Assembly (NCBI RefSeq): GCF_036227485.1
Contig: NZ_CP109479.1
Coordinates: 5,828,001 to 5,892,000, forward strand
From: Streptomyces sp. NBC_01451
GTDB lineage: Bacteria > Actinomycetota > Actinomycetes > Streptomycetales > Streptomycetaceae
Direction: 5' to 3'
DNA length: 64,000 nucleotides
Shown: piece after piece, positions 45,300 to 54,082 of the stretch
Layout of the letters: each line of letters begins with the position of its first letter
Numbering within the stretch: position 1 is the stretch's first letter
Program-made: the position numbers and the translations under genes
The notes under the pieces: generated by a model
The model's input: only the letters and a program-made list of their open reading frames with translations
Told to the model about the DNA's origin: nothing
Database searches by the model: none

Positions 45300-46562
45300 G
45301 TGGGGGGACCCGTGGCCAGGAACAGCAGTGTGCCGTTTTCGGCCGACCATGCCGTGCCGGCGCTGATCGTGAAGTTCGGCGACTATCCGCTGCACCACGG
45401 AGGTGTCGGGGCCATCCGCAGCCTGGGGCGGCTGGGCGTTCCGATGTACGCGATCACCGAGGACCCTTACACGCCCGCGGCCTCGTCGCGCTATCTGCGG
45501 CGCGCGTTCGTCTGGCCGACCACCGGGACCGAGGAACCGGAACGGCTCGTCGAAGGGCTGCTGCGGATCGGGAAGCGGATCGGGCGTCCCGCTGTCCTCG
45601 TTCCCACGGACGAGGAGGCGGCCGTACTGATCGCCGAGCGGCAGAAGGAACTCGGCGACGCGTTTCTCTTCCCGCGCGTGGAGGCGGGACTGCCGCGCCG
45701 GCTCGCCAGCAAGCAGGGGCTGCACGAGTTGTGCGTGGAGCACGGCATACCGACTCCGGTCGCCGCCTTTCCGCAGTCGTACGACGACATCGAGCGGTTC
45801 GCGCGGACCGCACGGTTCCCGGTGGTGGCCAAGAACCGGGAGGCGTTCGTGCGGCGTGCCCGGCCCGCGGTCAACGGCACCACCCGGATCGGGAGTCGGG
45901 AGGCGCTGCTTTCCCTGGCGCGCGACTGGGGTGAGTGTCCCGGCGTGATCCTCCAGGAGTACCTGCCCCGGGAGGAGGCCGAGGACTGGATCGTGCACGC
46001 CTACTTCGACGCGGACTCGAACCCGCGCGCGTTGTTCACGGGCGTGAAGGTCCGTTCCTGGCCGCCGCACGCGGGAATGACAGCAAATGCATATGTCGTC
46101 GACAATCCGGAACTCGCGGACATCGCCGCACGTTTCATCAAACAGATCGGCTTCACCGGAATCATCGACCTCGACCTGCGCTTCGACCGGCGCGACGGAC
46201 AGTACAAGCTCCTCGACTTCAACCCGCGGATGGGCGCCCAGTTCCGGCTCTTCGAGAGCGAGTCGGGGGTGGACGTCGTGCGGGCCATGCATCTCGATCT
46301 GACCGGACGCACCGTTCCGGAGGGGGAACAGCGCGCCGGGCACCGGTACATCGTGGAGAACATCGACCTGCCCGCCCTCCTCGCCTATCGGCGCAGCGGC
46401 TACACGACGCCGCACGCGCCGACCCGGGCGAGCGGGACGGAACTGGCCTGGCTCGCGGGTGACGACCCGCTGCCGTTCCTCACGATGCTCGCCCGGTTCG
46501 TGCGGCCGGGCGCGAAGCATCTGTACCAGCTGTGGCGGACCAGCCGTCGTGGCGGCGGCTGA
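45300..46562 (+). CDS. ATP-grasp ligase-like protein
   Basis: A 420-residue protein; GTG 45300 follows GGGGGGA, with GTG 45312 as alternative. It has the ATP-grasp fold: pre-ATP domain (LIVKFGDYPLHHGGVGAIRS), the ATP-binding Lys in FPVVAKNREAFVRR, the glycine-loop region, PGVILQEYLPREEAEDWIVH and the metal-binding RDGQYKLLDFNPRMGAQFRL. Such enzymes activate a carboxylate to join it to an amine, as in CarB, D-Ala ligase and peptide-bond-forming natural-product ligases. The next gene, 60 bases on, encodes a flavoprotein, suggesting a two-step modification. The substrate is unknown. Confidence 0.85.
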   Translation: MGGPVARNSSVPFSADHAVPALIVKFGDYPLHHGGVGAIRSLGRLGVPMYAITEDPYTPAASSRYLRRAFVWPTTGTEEPERLVEGLLRIGKRIGRPAVLVPTDEEAAVLIAERQKELGDAFLFPRVEAGLPRRLASKQGLHELCVEHGIPTPVAAFPQSYDDIERFARTARFPVVAKNREAFVRRARPAVNGTTRIGSREALLSLARDWGECPGVILQEYLPREEAEDWIVHAYFDADSNPRALFTGVKVRSWPPHAGMTANAYVVDNPELADIAARFIKQIGFTGIIDLDLRFDRRDGQYKLLDFNPRMGAQFRLFESESGVDVVRAMHLDLTGRTVPEGEQRAGHRYIVENIDLPALLAYRRSGYTTPHAPTRASGTELAWLAGDDPLPFLTMLARFVRPGAKHLYQLWRTSRRGGG

Positions 46563-46622
46563 CGACAGGGAAACAACCAGAGCAGCACGAAGTGGCGAAG
46601 CAGCGTCCTGGGGAGGGACTTC

Positions 46623-47972
46623 GTGAATCATCCGGTAGCGGTTATCGGCGCGGGACCGTTCGGTCTGTCCACCGCCGCGCATCTGCGGGCGCGGGGCATT
46701 CCGGTGAGGGTGTTCGGCGAGCCCATGGTGAGCTGGCGGGACCACATGCCCGCCGGGATGCTCCTGAAGTCGACGCCGGCGGCGTCCAGCATCGATGCCC
46801 CGCAGAGTGGTCACACCCTCGCGGACTACTGCGATGCGGTGGGGGTGCCCCGGCTGGTCGCGGACGAGGACATCATCCCGGTGGAGACCTTCATCGCGTA
46901 CGGCGAGTGGTTCCAGCAGCGGCTGGTGCCCGAGCTGGAGCAGGTGCGGGTGGTGTCCGTGGACCGGCGGCACAGGAGCACCGGCAGCCATGGCACGAGC
47001 AGGCACGGCAGCGGTGATGGCTTCGAACTCAAGCTGGACTCGGGTGAGTTGTTCACCGCGCGGGCGGTCGTGGTGGCGACGGGGCTGTCGGGGCTCGCAC
47101 ATCTGCCCCCGGAGCTGGCCGGCGCCGCGCCGGACGGGCCCTCGCCCACGGGACCGGTGTCCCACAGTTCGCAGCACCACGACCTGAGCCGGTTCGCGGG
47201 CGGAGAACTGATCGTCGTCGGCGCGGGCCAGTCCGCGCTGGAGACGGCGGCACTGGCGGCGGAGGCAGGGGCGAAGGTACGGGTGGTGTCGCGGGGGAGC
47301 GGTCGCGTCGCCTTCGGCGCACCCCCCTGGCAGCAGCCCAGGCTGCGGCCCGCGTCGCCGTTCGGCAACGCGTGGTCGCTCTGGGCCCTCTCCTACTACC
47401 CGCAGCCCTACCGCTACCTCCCGGCCCAGGCCCGCCACTACCTGGTCCGCCGGGTTCTCGGACCGCTCGGGGCGTGGTGGCTGCGCGACCGGTTCGAGGG
47501 GAAGGTGGAGGTGAGTGAGGTCGCGCGGATCGTCCGGGCGGAGGTCGCTGGGGCTGCGGGGGGCATGGCGGCTCCGAGGGCGGCCGAGGCGCGGAGTGCG
47601 AAGGGCGCCAACGGCGCGCCGGAGGCGCACTGTTCGGGGAGCGGGGTGGGCTCCGCCCACGGGCGGCCGGTGCTGACCGTACGGGAACTCGGCGGCCGGG
47701 TAGGGGAGTTGTCGGCCGACCATGTCATAGCCGCGACCGGCTACCGCGTCGACATCGCCGCGATGGACTTCCTCGGGCATGAACTGCGTACGGAGCTGGC
47801 GGTGAGCCGGGGGACGCCGAGGCTCGGTGCCGGATACGCCTCCTCCGTACCCGGGTTGTACTTCACGGGGTTGCCTGCGGCTGCTTCGTACGGGCCGGTG
47901 ATGCGGTTCGTGTGCGGTACGGAGTTCGCGTCACCGCGGCTGGCGGGACATCTGGCGGCGGCGCACGGGTAG
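46623..47972 (+). CDS. FAD/NAD(P)-binding oxidoreductase (flavin monooxygenase-like)
   Basis: A 449-residue protein, GTG 46623 with GGGAGGG upstream. Two Rossmann motifs are present: HPVAVIGAGPFGLSTAAHLR for FAD, and ELIVVGAGQSALETAALAAE for NAD(P)H. The segment MVSWRDHMPAGMLLKSTPAA resembles the region after the FAD motif in Baeyer-Villiger and N-hydroxylating monooxygenases. The full BVMO fingerprint (FxGxxxHxxxW) is not present, although SHSSQHHDLSRF sits at that place. It probably acts with the ATP-grasp protein upstream. An insert of ~40 Ala/Gly/Glu residues near the C-terminus looks poorly conserved. Confidence 0.85.
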   Translation: MNHPVAVIGAGPFGLSTAAHLRARGIPVRVFGEPMVSWRDHMPAGMLLKSTPAASSIDAPQSGHTLADYCDAVGVPRLVADEDIIPVETFIAYGEWFQQRLVPELEQVRVVSVDRRHRSTGSHGTSRHGSGDGFELKLDSGELFTARAVVVATGLSGLAHLPPELAGAAPDGPSPTGPVSHSSQHHDLSRFAGGELIVVGAGQSALETAALAAEAGAKVRVVSRGSGRVAFGAPPWQQPRLRPASPFGNAWSLWALSYYPQPYRYLPAQARHYLVRRVLGPLGAWWLRDRFEGKVEVSEVARIVRAEVAGAAGGMAAPRAAEARSAKGANGAPEAHCSGSGVGSAHGRPVLTVRELGGRVGELSADHVIAATGYRVDIAAMDFLGHELRTELAVSRGTPRLGAGYASSVPGLYFTGLPAAASYGPVMRFVCGTEFASPRLAGHLAAAHG

Positions 47973-48154
47973 GGCGCGGGTGGCGTGCGCGAGGGGCGCG
48001 GGCAGGGCGGAGGCAGGGCACGAGTTCCGGTTCGTCCCGAGCGGTCCCTTCGGCGGGAACCGGTGCGGGTGCCGGGGCTGTTGCCGCCGGGAGAACGAAC
48101 GTCGTCCGGTTCGAACGGAGACCGATGGGCCGAACGATCCGTATTCTCTGGATC

Positions 48155-48976
48155 ATGGCCGCACCCACCGCATACGCACTTATCGCCACGGACCTGGACG
48201 GAACGCTCCTGCGTGCCGACGACACGCTCTCCGACCGGTCCCGGGCCGCGCTTGCGCGTGTCACGGCCGCGGGCGTCCGGCATCTGGTCGTGACCGGACG
48301 GCCGGCTCCGAGAGTCCGGCCACTGCTCGACGACCTGGGCGCCGGGGGGCTCGCGGTGTGCGGGCAGGGGGCGCAGGTGTACGACGCCGGCGCGGACCGT
48401 CTGCTGTGGTCGGTGACCCTGGACCGGGAGCTGGCGGAGACCGCGCTCGGCAAGATCGAGGCCGAGGTCGGTCAGGTGTACGCCGCCGTCGACCAGGACG
48501 GTGTCGACGGGCTCACGCTCATCGAACCCGGGTACCTGATGCCGCACCCGACGCTGCCGGCCGTACAGGTGCCCCACCGGGACGATCTGTGGACCGCGCC
48601 CATCAGCAAGGTGCTGCTGCGTCACCCGTCCCTGTCCGACGACGAGTTGGCGTCGGCGGCGCGCGGAGCGGTCGGTTCCCTCGCGACGGTCACCATGTCG
48701 GGGCCGGGCACTGTCGAACTCCAGCCATGCGGCATCACCAAGGCGACGGGGCTCGCGCTGGCCGCCGAGTATCTCGGGCTGACCGCGTCCGCCACGATCG
48801 CCTTCGGTGACATGCCCAACGACATCCCGATGTTCGACTGGGCGGCCCACGGTGTCGCCATGGCCAACGCCCATCCCGAGCTCAAGGCCGTGGCGGACGA
48901 GGTCACCCTCTCGAACGAGGACGACGGGATCGCGGTGGTGCTGGAGCGGCTGTTCGGGGCCGGAGCGGGCCGGTAG
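48155..48976 (+). CDS. Cof-type HAD-IIB sugar phosphatase-like hydrolase
   Basis: About 273 residues from ATG 48155; an ATG at 48125 is in frame. Motif I is ATDLDGTLLRADD (Asp13 nucleophile, Asp15), motif II HLVVTGRPAPRVRPLLDDLG, and motifs III/IV the Lys in GITKATGLALAAEYLGLTAS and IAFGDMPNDIPMFDWAAHGV (GDxxND). It belongs to the Cof/YbiV group of cytoplasmic phosphatases acting on sugar phosphates or flavin/pyridoxal phosphates. TATTCT at 48142-48147 lies seven bases before the ATG, so a leaderless transcript is possible. Confidence 0.9.
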   Translation: MAAPTAYALIATDLDGTLLRADDTLSDRSRAALARVTAAGVRHLVVTGRPAPRVRPLLDDLGAGGLAVCGQGAQVYDAGADRLLWSVTLDRELAETALGKIEAEVGQVYAAVDQDGVDGLTLIEPGYLMPHPTLPAVQVPHRDDLWTAPISKVLLRHPSLSDDELASAARGAVGSLATVTMSGPGTVELQPCGITKATGLALAAEYLGLTASATIAFGDMPNDIPMFDWAAHGVAMANAHPELKAVADEVTLSNEDDGIAVVLERLFGAGAGR

Positions 48977-49044
48977 CGGACCAGGGCCGGCCGGCCCGGT
49001 AGACCTGGGCCGGCTGCCCCGGGCTGCCTGCCGCCCGGGGCTGC

Positions 49045-49536
49045 CTAGTAGGCCCCGTACACGTTGTCTATCGATCCGTAGCGCGCCGCCGCGTAGTTGC
49101 AGGCCGCGGTGATGTTCGCGATCGGGTCGTAGGGGTCGTACGAGGTGCCTGCGACGTGGTAGGCGGCGAAGGTCGGGTCGATGACCTGGAGGAGGCCCTT
49201 GGAGGGGGTGCCGGCTGCGGCGTTCGAGTCCCAGTTGTTGATGGCGTACGGGTTGCCCGACGACTCGCGGATGACGTTGCGGTAGATGCCGTCGTACGTT
49301 CCGGGGATTCCGTTCTGCGCCATGATGTCGAGCGATTCGCGGATCCAGCCGTCCAGGTTGTTCGCGTAGTACGTCGTGGTCGATGACGTGACGGACGGTG
49401 CCGCTGATGCCGTTGTCGCGGTCAGGAAGGGGATGGCCAGGGCTGCGGCGGCCGTCCCGGTGATGGCGAGTGTGCGCGTGAGCGCGAGCGGGCGGCGGGA
49501 GGTTCTCGCGTGGTGGTGCCGACCTCGTACGGGCAT
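49045..49536 (-). CDS. secreted lytic transglycosylase (SLT domain)
   Basis: A 163-residue protein. A twin basic, hydrophobic leader (ALTRTLAITGTAAAALAIPF, cleavage near ASAAPS) precedes a compact SLT/lysozyme-like domain of ~110 residues. The catalytic Glu is Glu91 in RNVIRESSGNPYAIN, followed by NWDSNAAAGTPSKGLLQVID and the FAAYHVAGTSYDPYDPIANI lobe. It cleaves the glycan strands of peptidoglycan. Its long leader carries a ydaO-type riboswitch, so its expression should fall when c-di-AMP is high. It resembles the Rpf/SwlA-type wall hydrolases used in germination and growth. Confidence 0.93.
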   Translation of the reverse strand: MPVRGRHHHARTSRRPLALTRTLAITGTAAAALAIPFLTATTASAAPSVTSSTTTYYANNLDGWIRESLDIMAQNGIPGTYDGIYRNVIRESSGNPYAINNWDSNAAAGTPSKGLLQVIDPTFAAYHVAGTSYDPYDPIANITAACNYAAARYGSIDNVYGAY

Positions 49537-49552
49537 GGTGTGTCCTCTCCGG

Positions 49553-49744
49553 CGCCTGCGAGGTGAGCTGTCGGGTTCGGGCGGGAGATGCCCGGCCGGG
49601 CGCGTTGTCGGCGCACGGCTTCACCCCTAGCCGCTCCGGCGTGAATGCCCGGACCGGCGGCTTGCCTGGGTCCCCCGCTCCTGCCTGCGTGAGTCATGTG
49701 TGGGTGGGTTGTCTGCTCTGCGGGCGGTGGCAGGATTCGGCGGG
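49553..49744 (-). promoter_or_regulatory. ydaO/yuaA-type c-di-AMP riboswitch
   Basis: Read on the minus strand, the leader of the SLT gene contains, in order: CGAATCCTGCC (49740-49730), GCAGGAGCGGGGGACCCA ending at 49667, GGCTAGGGGTGAAGCC (49632-49617) and CCCGAACCCGACAGCTCACC (49581-49562). These are the conserved words of the ydaO motif as found before resuscitation and wall-hydrolase genes of actinobacteria. GGGGGACCCA and GGGGTGAA form the two ligand-binding cores. In Streptomyces such elements switch off cell-wall hydrolases when c-di-AMP binds. The element ends ~20 bases before the ATG. Confidence 0.9.
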
Positions 49745-50345
49745 CCGCCCGGTGTGGCGCGAAACGTATGCGAGAGCACACGGATGGAACAAGGGGCGGA
49801 AATGCAGGACTTGCCTATTTGGGACGCCCATTGGGGATAAAACGGTCAAAAAGTAAAGGGCGCGTGGAGGGCAACTTGCCTTTTGTGAAGGGGGAGTTTG
49901 CGGAGTGGGGGTCGTGGGGGTTGCTTGTGGGCGTGACTCGAATCACGGAGTGGGGGTAGTCGTGATCCGGGTGGCGTGAGCGGGCATTTTGAGGTTTTTG
50001 CTGATCAATGGACGCGCATGTCCGTTGTGGGAGTGGAACCTGCTGTGCGATGCGCGACGTTGTCCCGGTGACGGTCGCGGCGAGGGGTGGCGATGGGTGG
50101 GAAAGGCGTGGGGGTGAGGTGGCGTATGTGCGTGTGGGCTCAGGTGCCGGATGCGGGATGTTTATAAATGTCCATGCTTTGGACTGATCAAAAACATTCC
50201 GGTCGTGATCCGATACCGCCTGGGCTGGACGGGCGGGCGCTCGCGGTGATCGAAACGTGACCGGATACGCTGACTTGAGTGATGGCAACGATCTATCGAC
50301 ACACCGTGTGACCGCCAGTAGACACCAGCAGACAGGAGATCCCTC
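49745..50345. other. intergenic region between the riboswitch and the polyprenyl synthase gene
   Basis: I find no credible coding sequence. The left part must hold the promoter of the leftward riboswitch-SLT transcript; TTGACC occurs near 49850 on the minus strand but without a clear -10 partner. The region 49860-50200 is unusually T/G-rich on the plus strand for this genome, and TTTATAAATG at 50161-50170 is a rare AT-rich word. The right end (CAGGAGA at 50333-50339) is the ribosome site of the next gene. Confidence 0.55.
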
Positions 50346-51356
50346 GTGACCGTCGTCGGGCCGTTCGGGCTGAGCGTGCGGGACCAGGCTCTCGAAGCCG
50401 ATGTCCAGGCCGGATTGGCGGCTGTCGAGGAAGGGTTGCTCGAAGCCACCAAGAGCGAGGTCCCCTTCATTACGGAGGCCGCGCAGCATCTCGTACGGGC
50501 CGGCGGGAAGCGGTTCCGGCCACTGCTCGTAATGCTCGCTGCACAGTTCGGGGACCGGCATGCGCCGGGGATCGTGCCGTCCGCGGTGGTGGTGGAGCTG
50601 ACCCACCTCGCGACGCTGTATCACGACGACGTCATGGACGAGGCCGAGGTGCGGCGCGGGGTGCCCAGTGCCAACACGCGCTGGGGCAACTCCGTCGCGG
50701 TCCTCACCGGGGACTTCCTGTTCGCGCGCGCCTCGCACATCCTCGCCGACCTCGGGCCCGAGGCGGTCCGGGTGCAGGCGGAGGCGTTCGAGCGGCTGGT
50801 GACCGGGCAGATCCTGGAGACGGCGGGGCCGTCGGACGGGCGGGATCCCGTCGAGCACTATCTGGACGTGCTGGGCGGGAAGACCGGGTCCCTGGTGGCC
50901 GTGGCCTGCCGGTTCGGGGCGATGATGTCCGGGGCGGACGACAGCGTCGTGGACGTGCTCACCCAGTACGGGGAGCGGCTCGGGGTCGCCTTCCAGCTCG
51001 CCGACGATGTACTGGACATCGCGTCCGACTCCCACGAGTCGGGAAAGACGCCGGGGACGGATCTGCGGGAGGGCATTCCCACGATGCCCGTGCTCCGGCT
51101 GCGGGAGCGGGTGGCCCGGCTGGGGCTGGCCGAGGACGTCGCGTTGTGCGAGCTGCTGGACTCCGACCTGAGCGACGACGCCCGGCACGCGGAGGCGCTG
51201 GCCCGGCTGCGGGTGCATCCGGCGTTGGAGCAGGCGCGGCGGGACACGGTGCGGTACGCGGAGGAGGCTCGGGCCGCGCTGGTGCCGTTGGCGGAGTGCG
51301 ATGCGAAGGCCGCGCTGCGGGAGATGTGCGATGCGGTGGTGCATCGGGCGGGGTGA
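50346..51356 (+). CDS. long-chain polyprenyl diphosphate synthase
   Basis: A 336-residue trans-isoprenyl diphosphate synthase. The first Asp-rich motif is HDDVMDEAEVRRG (Asp95-Asp99), the second ADDVLDIASDSHESGKT (from Asp220). GGKRFRPLLVML binds the diphosphate. The residue five before the first motif is Ala (ATLYHDD), a small side chain that leaves room for long products, so an octaprenyl or nonaprenyl chain for menaquinone is more likely than farnesyl or geranylgeranyl diphosphate. Position close to nuo, menG and the GGR gene supports this. Confidence 0.92.
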   Translation: MTVVGPFGLSVRDQALEADVQAGLAAVEEGLLEATKSEVPFITEAAQHLVRAGGKRFRPLLVMLAAQFGDRHAPGIVPSAVVVELTHLATLYHDDVMDEAEVRRGVPSANTRWGNSVAVLTGDFLFARASHILADLGPEAVRVQAEAFERLVTGQILETAGPSDGRDPVEHYLDVLGGKTGSLVAVACRFGAMMSGADDSVVDVLTQYGERLGVAFQLADDVLDIASDSHESGKTPGTDLREGIPTMPVLRLRERVARLGLAEDVALCELLDSDLSDDARHAEALARLRVHPALEQARRDTVRYAEEARAALVPLAECDAKAALREMCDAVVHRAG

Positions 51357-51696
51357 GGGTTCGCCGCCGCCCGTGCCCGTCCCTTCCCGTTCCTGGGGGC
51401 TGCGCCCCCAGACCCCCGCTTCGGCCCTGAAGGGGCCTCGTCCTGAAACTCCCCCAGAGGGGGACCCCCAGACGGGCTGAAATGTCGGGGTGTGACCCCT
51501 ACGGGTCAGGGGAGGTTGGGGCTCCTCATGTCATCCCGTAGCAGTACACGGAGTTGAGCCCACGGTCTGACGATTCGTCCTCGCCGATTTGGTGAGATGG
51601 AAACCACCACTCCTCACCGGTTCGGGTGAGAATGGCGGCTCGGGGTGGACAAGTGTGGGACGGACAGCCGCCGCCGACGACGGAGGTAAGGCACAC
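51357..51696. other. 340-base intergenic region with alternative hairpins before the LolA-like gene
   Basis: After the dispersed element at the left, the leader of the LolA-like gene contains GGTGAG (51592-51597), CTCACC (51613-51618) and GGTGAG again (51625-51630). The middle word can pair with either neighbour but not both. GGAGGTAAGG at 51681-51690 is the ribosome site of the gene at 51697. No coding sequence is seen. Confidence 0.5.
51393..51411 (+). terminator. hairpin from a common Streptomyces intergenic element
   Basis: CTGGGGGC-TGC-GCCCCCAG is a perfect 8-bp stem. Together with the following GACCCCCGC and the GGCCC/GGGCC hairpin at ~51424, it belongs to a short element repeated in many Streptomyces intergenic regions. 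It lies 36 bases after the polyprenyl synthase stop and should terminate its transcript. Confidence 0.6.
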
Positions 51697-53037
51697 ATGG
51701 CACCGTACGAAGAGGCCAAGGCCGGGAACCGGATCGAGGCCGAGATCGAGGCCGAGGACGTGCCGTCCCGGCGCCGCAAGGCCGCGCGGTACGCCGCCCC
51801 GGCCGTGGTGATCGGTCTGACGGTCGCGACGATCGGGCTGGTACCGGCGTTCGCCGGTTCCGGAGACCCCGATCTGCCGAAGATCAGTGCGCAGGAACTC
51901 ATCGAGAAGATCGCCGCGTCGGACGTACAGCAGCTGTCCGGCACGGTGAAGATCAGTACGGATCTGGGGCTGCCGGACCTCGGCGGTCTGGAGAGCGGAC
52001 TCCTGTCCGGCGGACTCGGAGGGGGTTCCGGCGACTCGGGATCGGCCGCCGATCCGAGCGCCAAGCTCCTTGAGCTGGCCACCGGCACGCACACCGTGCG
52101 GGTCGCCGTCGACGGCCCCGACAAGCAGAAGGTGTCGCTGCTGGAGAAGGCCGCCGAGTACAGCGTCATCCACAACGGCGACGAGGTGTGGGCGTACGAC
52201 AGCGCGTCGAACGAGGCGTACCACGCGACGGCCCCCGCTTCCGAGAGCGGTAAGGACAAGGGCGAGGGCAAGGACCGGATCCTGCCTGGCGACGAGACGG
52301 ACGCCACACCCGGTCAGCTCGCCGAGGAGGCCCTGAAGGCGGTCGACGACACGACCTCCGTGACCGTCGACGGCACCGCCCAGGTCGCCGGCCGGGACGC
52401 TTACAAGCTGGTCATCAAGCCGAAGGCGTCCGGGTCCACGGTCGGGGCGATCAGTGTCGCGGTCGACTCGAAGACCGGGACACCCCTGAAGTTCACCCTC
52501 ACCCCGGCGAGCGGCGGTGCCGCCGTCGTGGACGTCGGCTTCGTGGACGTCGACTTCGGCAAGCCCGCCGCCTCGACCTTCGACTTCACCCCGCCCAAGG
52601 GGACGAAGGTCACCGAGGAGGACGGGACGGAGGTCCCGCGCGACGTTGACAAGGGCGGGCCGGAATTCGACAAGAAGTTCGACGAGCAGTTCGGCAACAA
52701 GCTGGAGGGGGACCTCAAGGGTCTCGAAGGCCACCAGGGCACGCCGGACGGGCTCGAGGACGACGGCGTCAAGGTCATCGGTGAGGGCTGGAACGCCATC
52801 GCCACGTTCGACTCGGGGACCGAGGGCGGCGGTCTGCCGTCGGCCGGCAGCTCGCCCGACGCCGGTGCGTTCGGCGGGTTCCTGGACTCCTTCGGCGACA
52901 AGGTCTCCGGCGACTTCGGCTCCGGCACGGTCTTCAAGACCCGCCTGATCAACGCCCTGATGACGGACGACGGCAAGCTCTACGTCGGCGCCGTCACGAA
53001 GGACGCCCTGGTCAAGGCGGCCAACGCGGCCCAGTAA
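51697..53037 (+). CDS. LolA-like membrane-anchored lipoprotein-carrier-domain protein
   Basis: About 446 residues from ATG 51697 with GGAGGT upstream. A basic, acidic-patched N-terminus is followed by one membrane helix (RYAAPAVVIGLTVATIGLVP, then AFAGSG), so the protein is exported and anchored or cleaved. The extracellular part has the LolA/DUF2092 pattern: ELIEKIAASDVQQLSGTVKI, RVAVDGPDKQKVSLLEKAAE, HNGDEVWAYDSASNEAYHAT, YKLVIKPKASGSTVGAISVA and VDSKTGTPLKFTL. It precedes an ABC exporter gene pair on the same strand (46 bases), so it may hand a lipid or lipoprotein to or from that transporter. Confidence 0.85.
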   Translation: MAPYEEAKAGNRIEAEIEAEDVPSRRRKAARYAAPAVVIGLTVATIGLVPAFAGSGDPDLPKISAQELIEKIAASDVQQLSGTVKISTDLGLPDLGGLESGLLSGGLGGGSGDSGSAADPSAKLLELATGTHTVRVAVDGPDKQKVSLLEKAAEYSVIHNGDEVWAYDSASNEAYHATAPASESGKDKGEGKDRILPGDETDATPGQLAEEALKAVDDTTSVTVDGTAQVAGRDAYKLVIKPKASGSTVGAISVAVDSKTGTPLKFTLTPASGGAAVVDVGFVDVDFGKPAASTFDFTPPKGTKVTEEDGTEVPRDVDKGGPEFDKKFDEQFGNKLEGDLKGLEGHQGTPDGLEDDGVKVIGEGWNAIATFDSGTEGGGLPSAGSSPDAGAFGGFLDSFGDKVSGDFGSGTVFKTRLINALMTDDGKLYVGAVTKDALVKAANAAQ

Positions 53038-53083
53038 CTCCCGTAGGGGAACCGTCGTACACGCATGACGATTGAGGGAGCCC

Positions 53084-54082
53084 ATGGAGGAACCGTCCGC
53101 CACGGAGCCGCCGAAGGTGAACCGGGGCGTGGGTGACGACGACGCGGTCATCGTCACCCACGCCCTCACCAAGCGCTACCGCGGCGGACAACTCGCCGTC
53201 GACGCTCTCGACCTCACCGTCCCGGCCGGCAGCGTCTTCGGTTTCCTCGGGCCCAACGGCTCCGGCAAGACGACGACCATCCGCATGCTGATGGGCCTGA
53301 TCGAGCCGACGTCGGGCACGGCGCGGGTGCTGGGGCGACCGATGCCCCGCGCCACCCGCGCCGTCCTGCCGCACGTCGGCGCGCTCATCGAGGGGCCCGC
53401 GCTGTACGGCTTCCTCTCGGGCCGTGACAACCTCGCACGGTTCGACGCCGCCGACCCGACCGCCGATCCGCGCACCCGGCGTACGCGCGTCGCGGCGGCG
53501 CTGGACCGGGTGGGCCTGACGGCCGCCGCCGGCAAGAAGGCGAAGGCGTACTCGCTGGGCATGAAACAGCGGCTCGGTCTCGCGGCGGCGCTCCTCCAAC
53601 CGCGCCGGCTGCTCGTCCTCGACGAGCCGACCAACGGACTCGATCCGCAGGGGATGCGTGAAATCCGTTCCCTGGTAAGGGAGTTGGCGTTGGACGGCAC
53701 CACCGTCTTCCTCTCCTCCCACCTCCTCGACGAGATCGAGCAGGTCTGTACGCACGCGGCCGTGATGGCGCAGGGGCGGCTGATCACCCAGGGCCCGGTG
53801 GCCGAGCTGGCCGCCGGGGCCCGCGGCCGGCTGGTCGTGACGACGCCCGACGCGGCGGACGCGGCCCGCGTGCTCAAGGAACAGGGCGTCGGCGACGTGG
53901 TCGTGACCGAGGACCGGGACCGGGTGACCGGCGAGGTACCGGAAGGAGACCGCGAACTCGCCGATCTGAATGCCGCGTTGGTCGGTGCGGGGGTCCGCGT
54001 CCGGGGCTTCGGTGTCGAACGGGCGTCTCTGGAGGACGCGTTCGTGGCGCTGACGGGGGAGGGCTTCGATGTCGCGGGCTGA
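53084..54082 (+). CDS. ABC transporter ATP-binding protein
   Basis: About 332 residues from ATG 53084, with GAGGGAG just before it. Walker A is GPNGSGKTTT, the signature YSLGMKQRLGLAAALL, Walker B LLVLDEPTNGLDPQGM and the switch His in LSSHLLDEIEQ. The C-terminal ~90 residues (VVTTPDAADAARVLKEQGVG onward) are the accessory domain of DrrA/BcrA-type exporters. It overlaps the permease gene by 14 bases. The substrate is unknown; antibiotic, lipid or lipoprotein export are all possible. Confidence 0.94.
   Translation: MEEPSATEPPKVNRGVGDDDAVIVTHALTKRYRGGQLAVDALDLTVPAGSVFGFLGPNGSGKTTTIRMLMGLIEPTSGTARVLGRPMPRATRAVLPHVGALIEGPALYGFLSGRDNLARFDAADPTADPRTRRTRVAAALDRVGLTAAAGKKAKAYSLGMKQRLGLAAALLQPRRLLVLDEPTNGLDPQGMREIRSLVRELALDGTTVFLSSHLLDEIEQVCTHAAVMAQGRLITQGPVAELAAGARGRLVVTTPDAADAARVLKEQGVGDVVVTEDRDRVTGEVPEGDRELADLNAALVGAGVRVRGFGVERASLEDAFVALTGEGFDVAG

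Noticed and set aside
49563..49959. Plus-strand open frames of 87-97 residues in the riboswitch region
   Set aside because: They overlap the conserved ydaO elements on the other strand and have no protein-like pattern.
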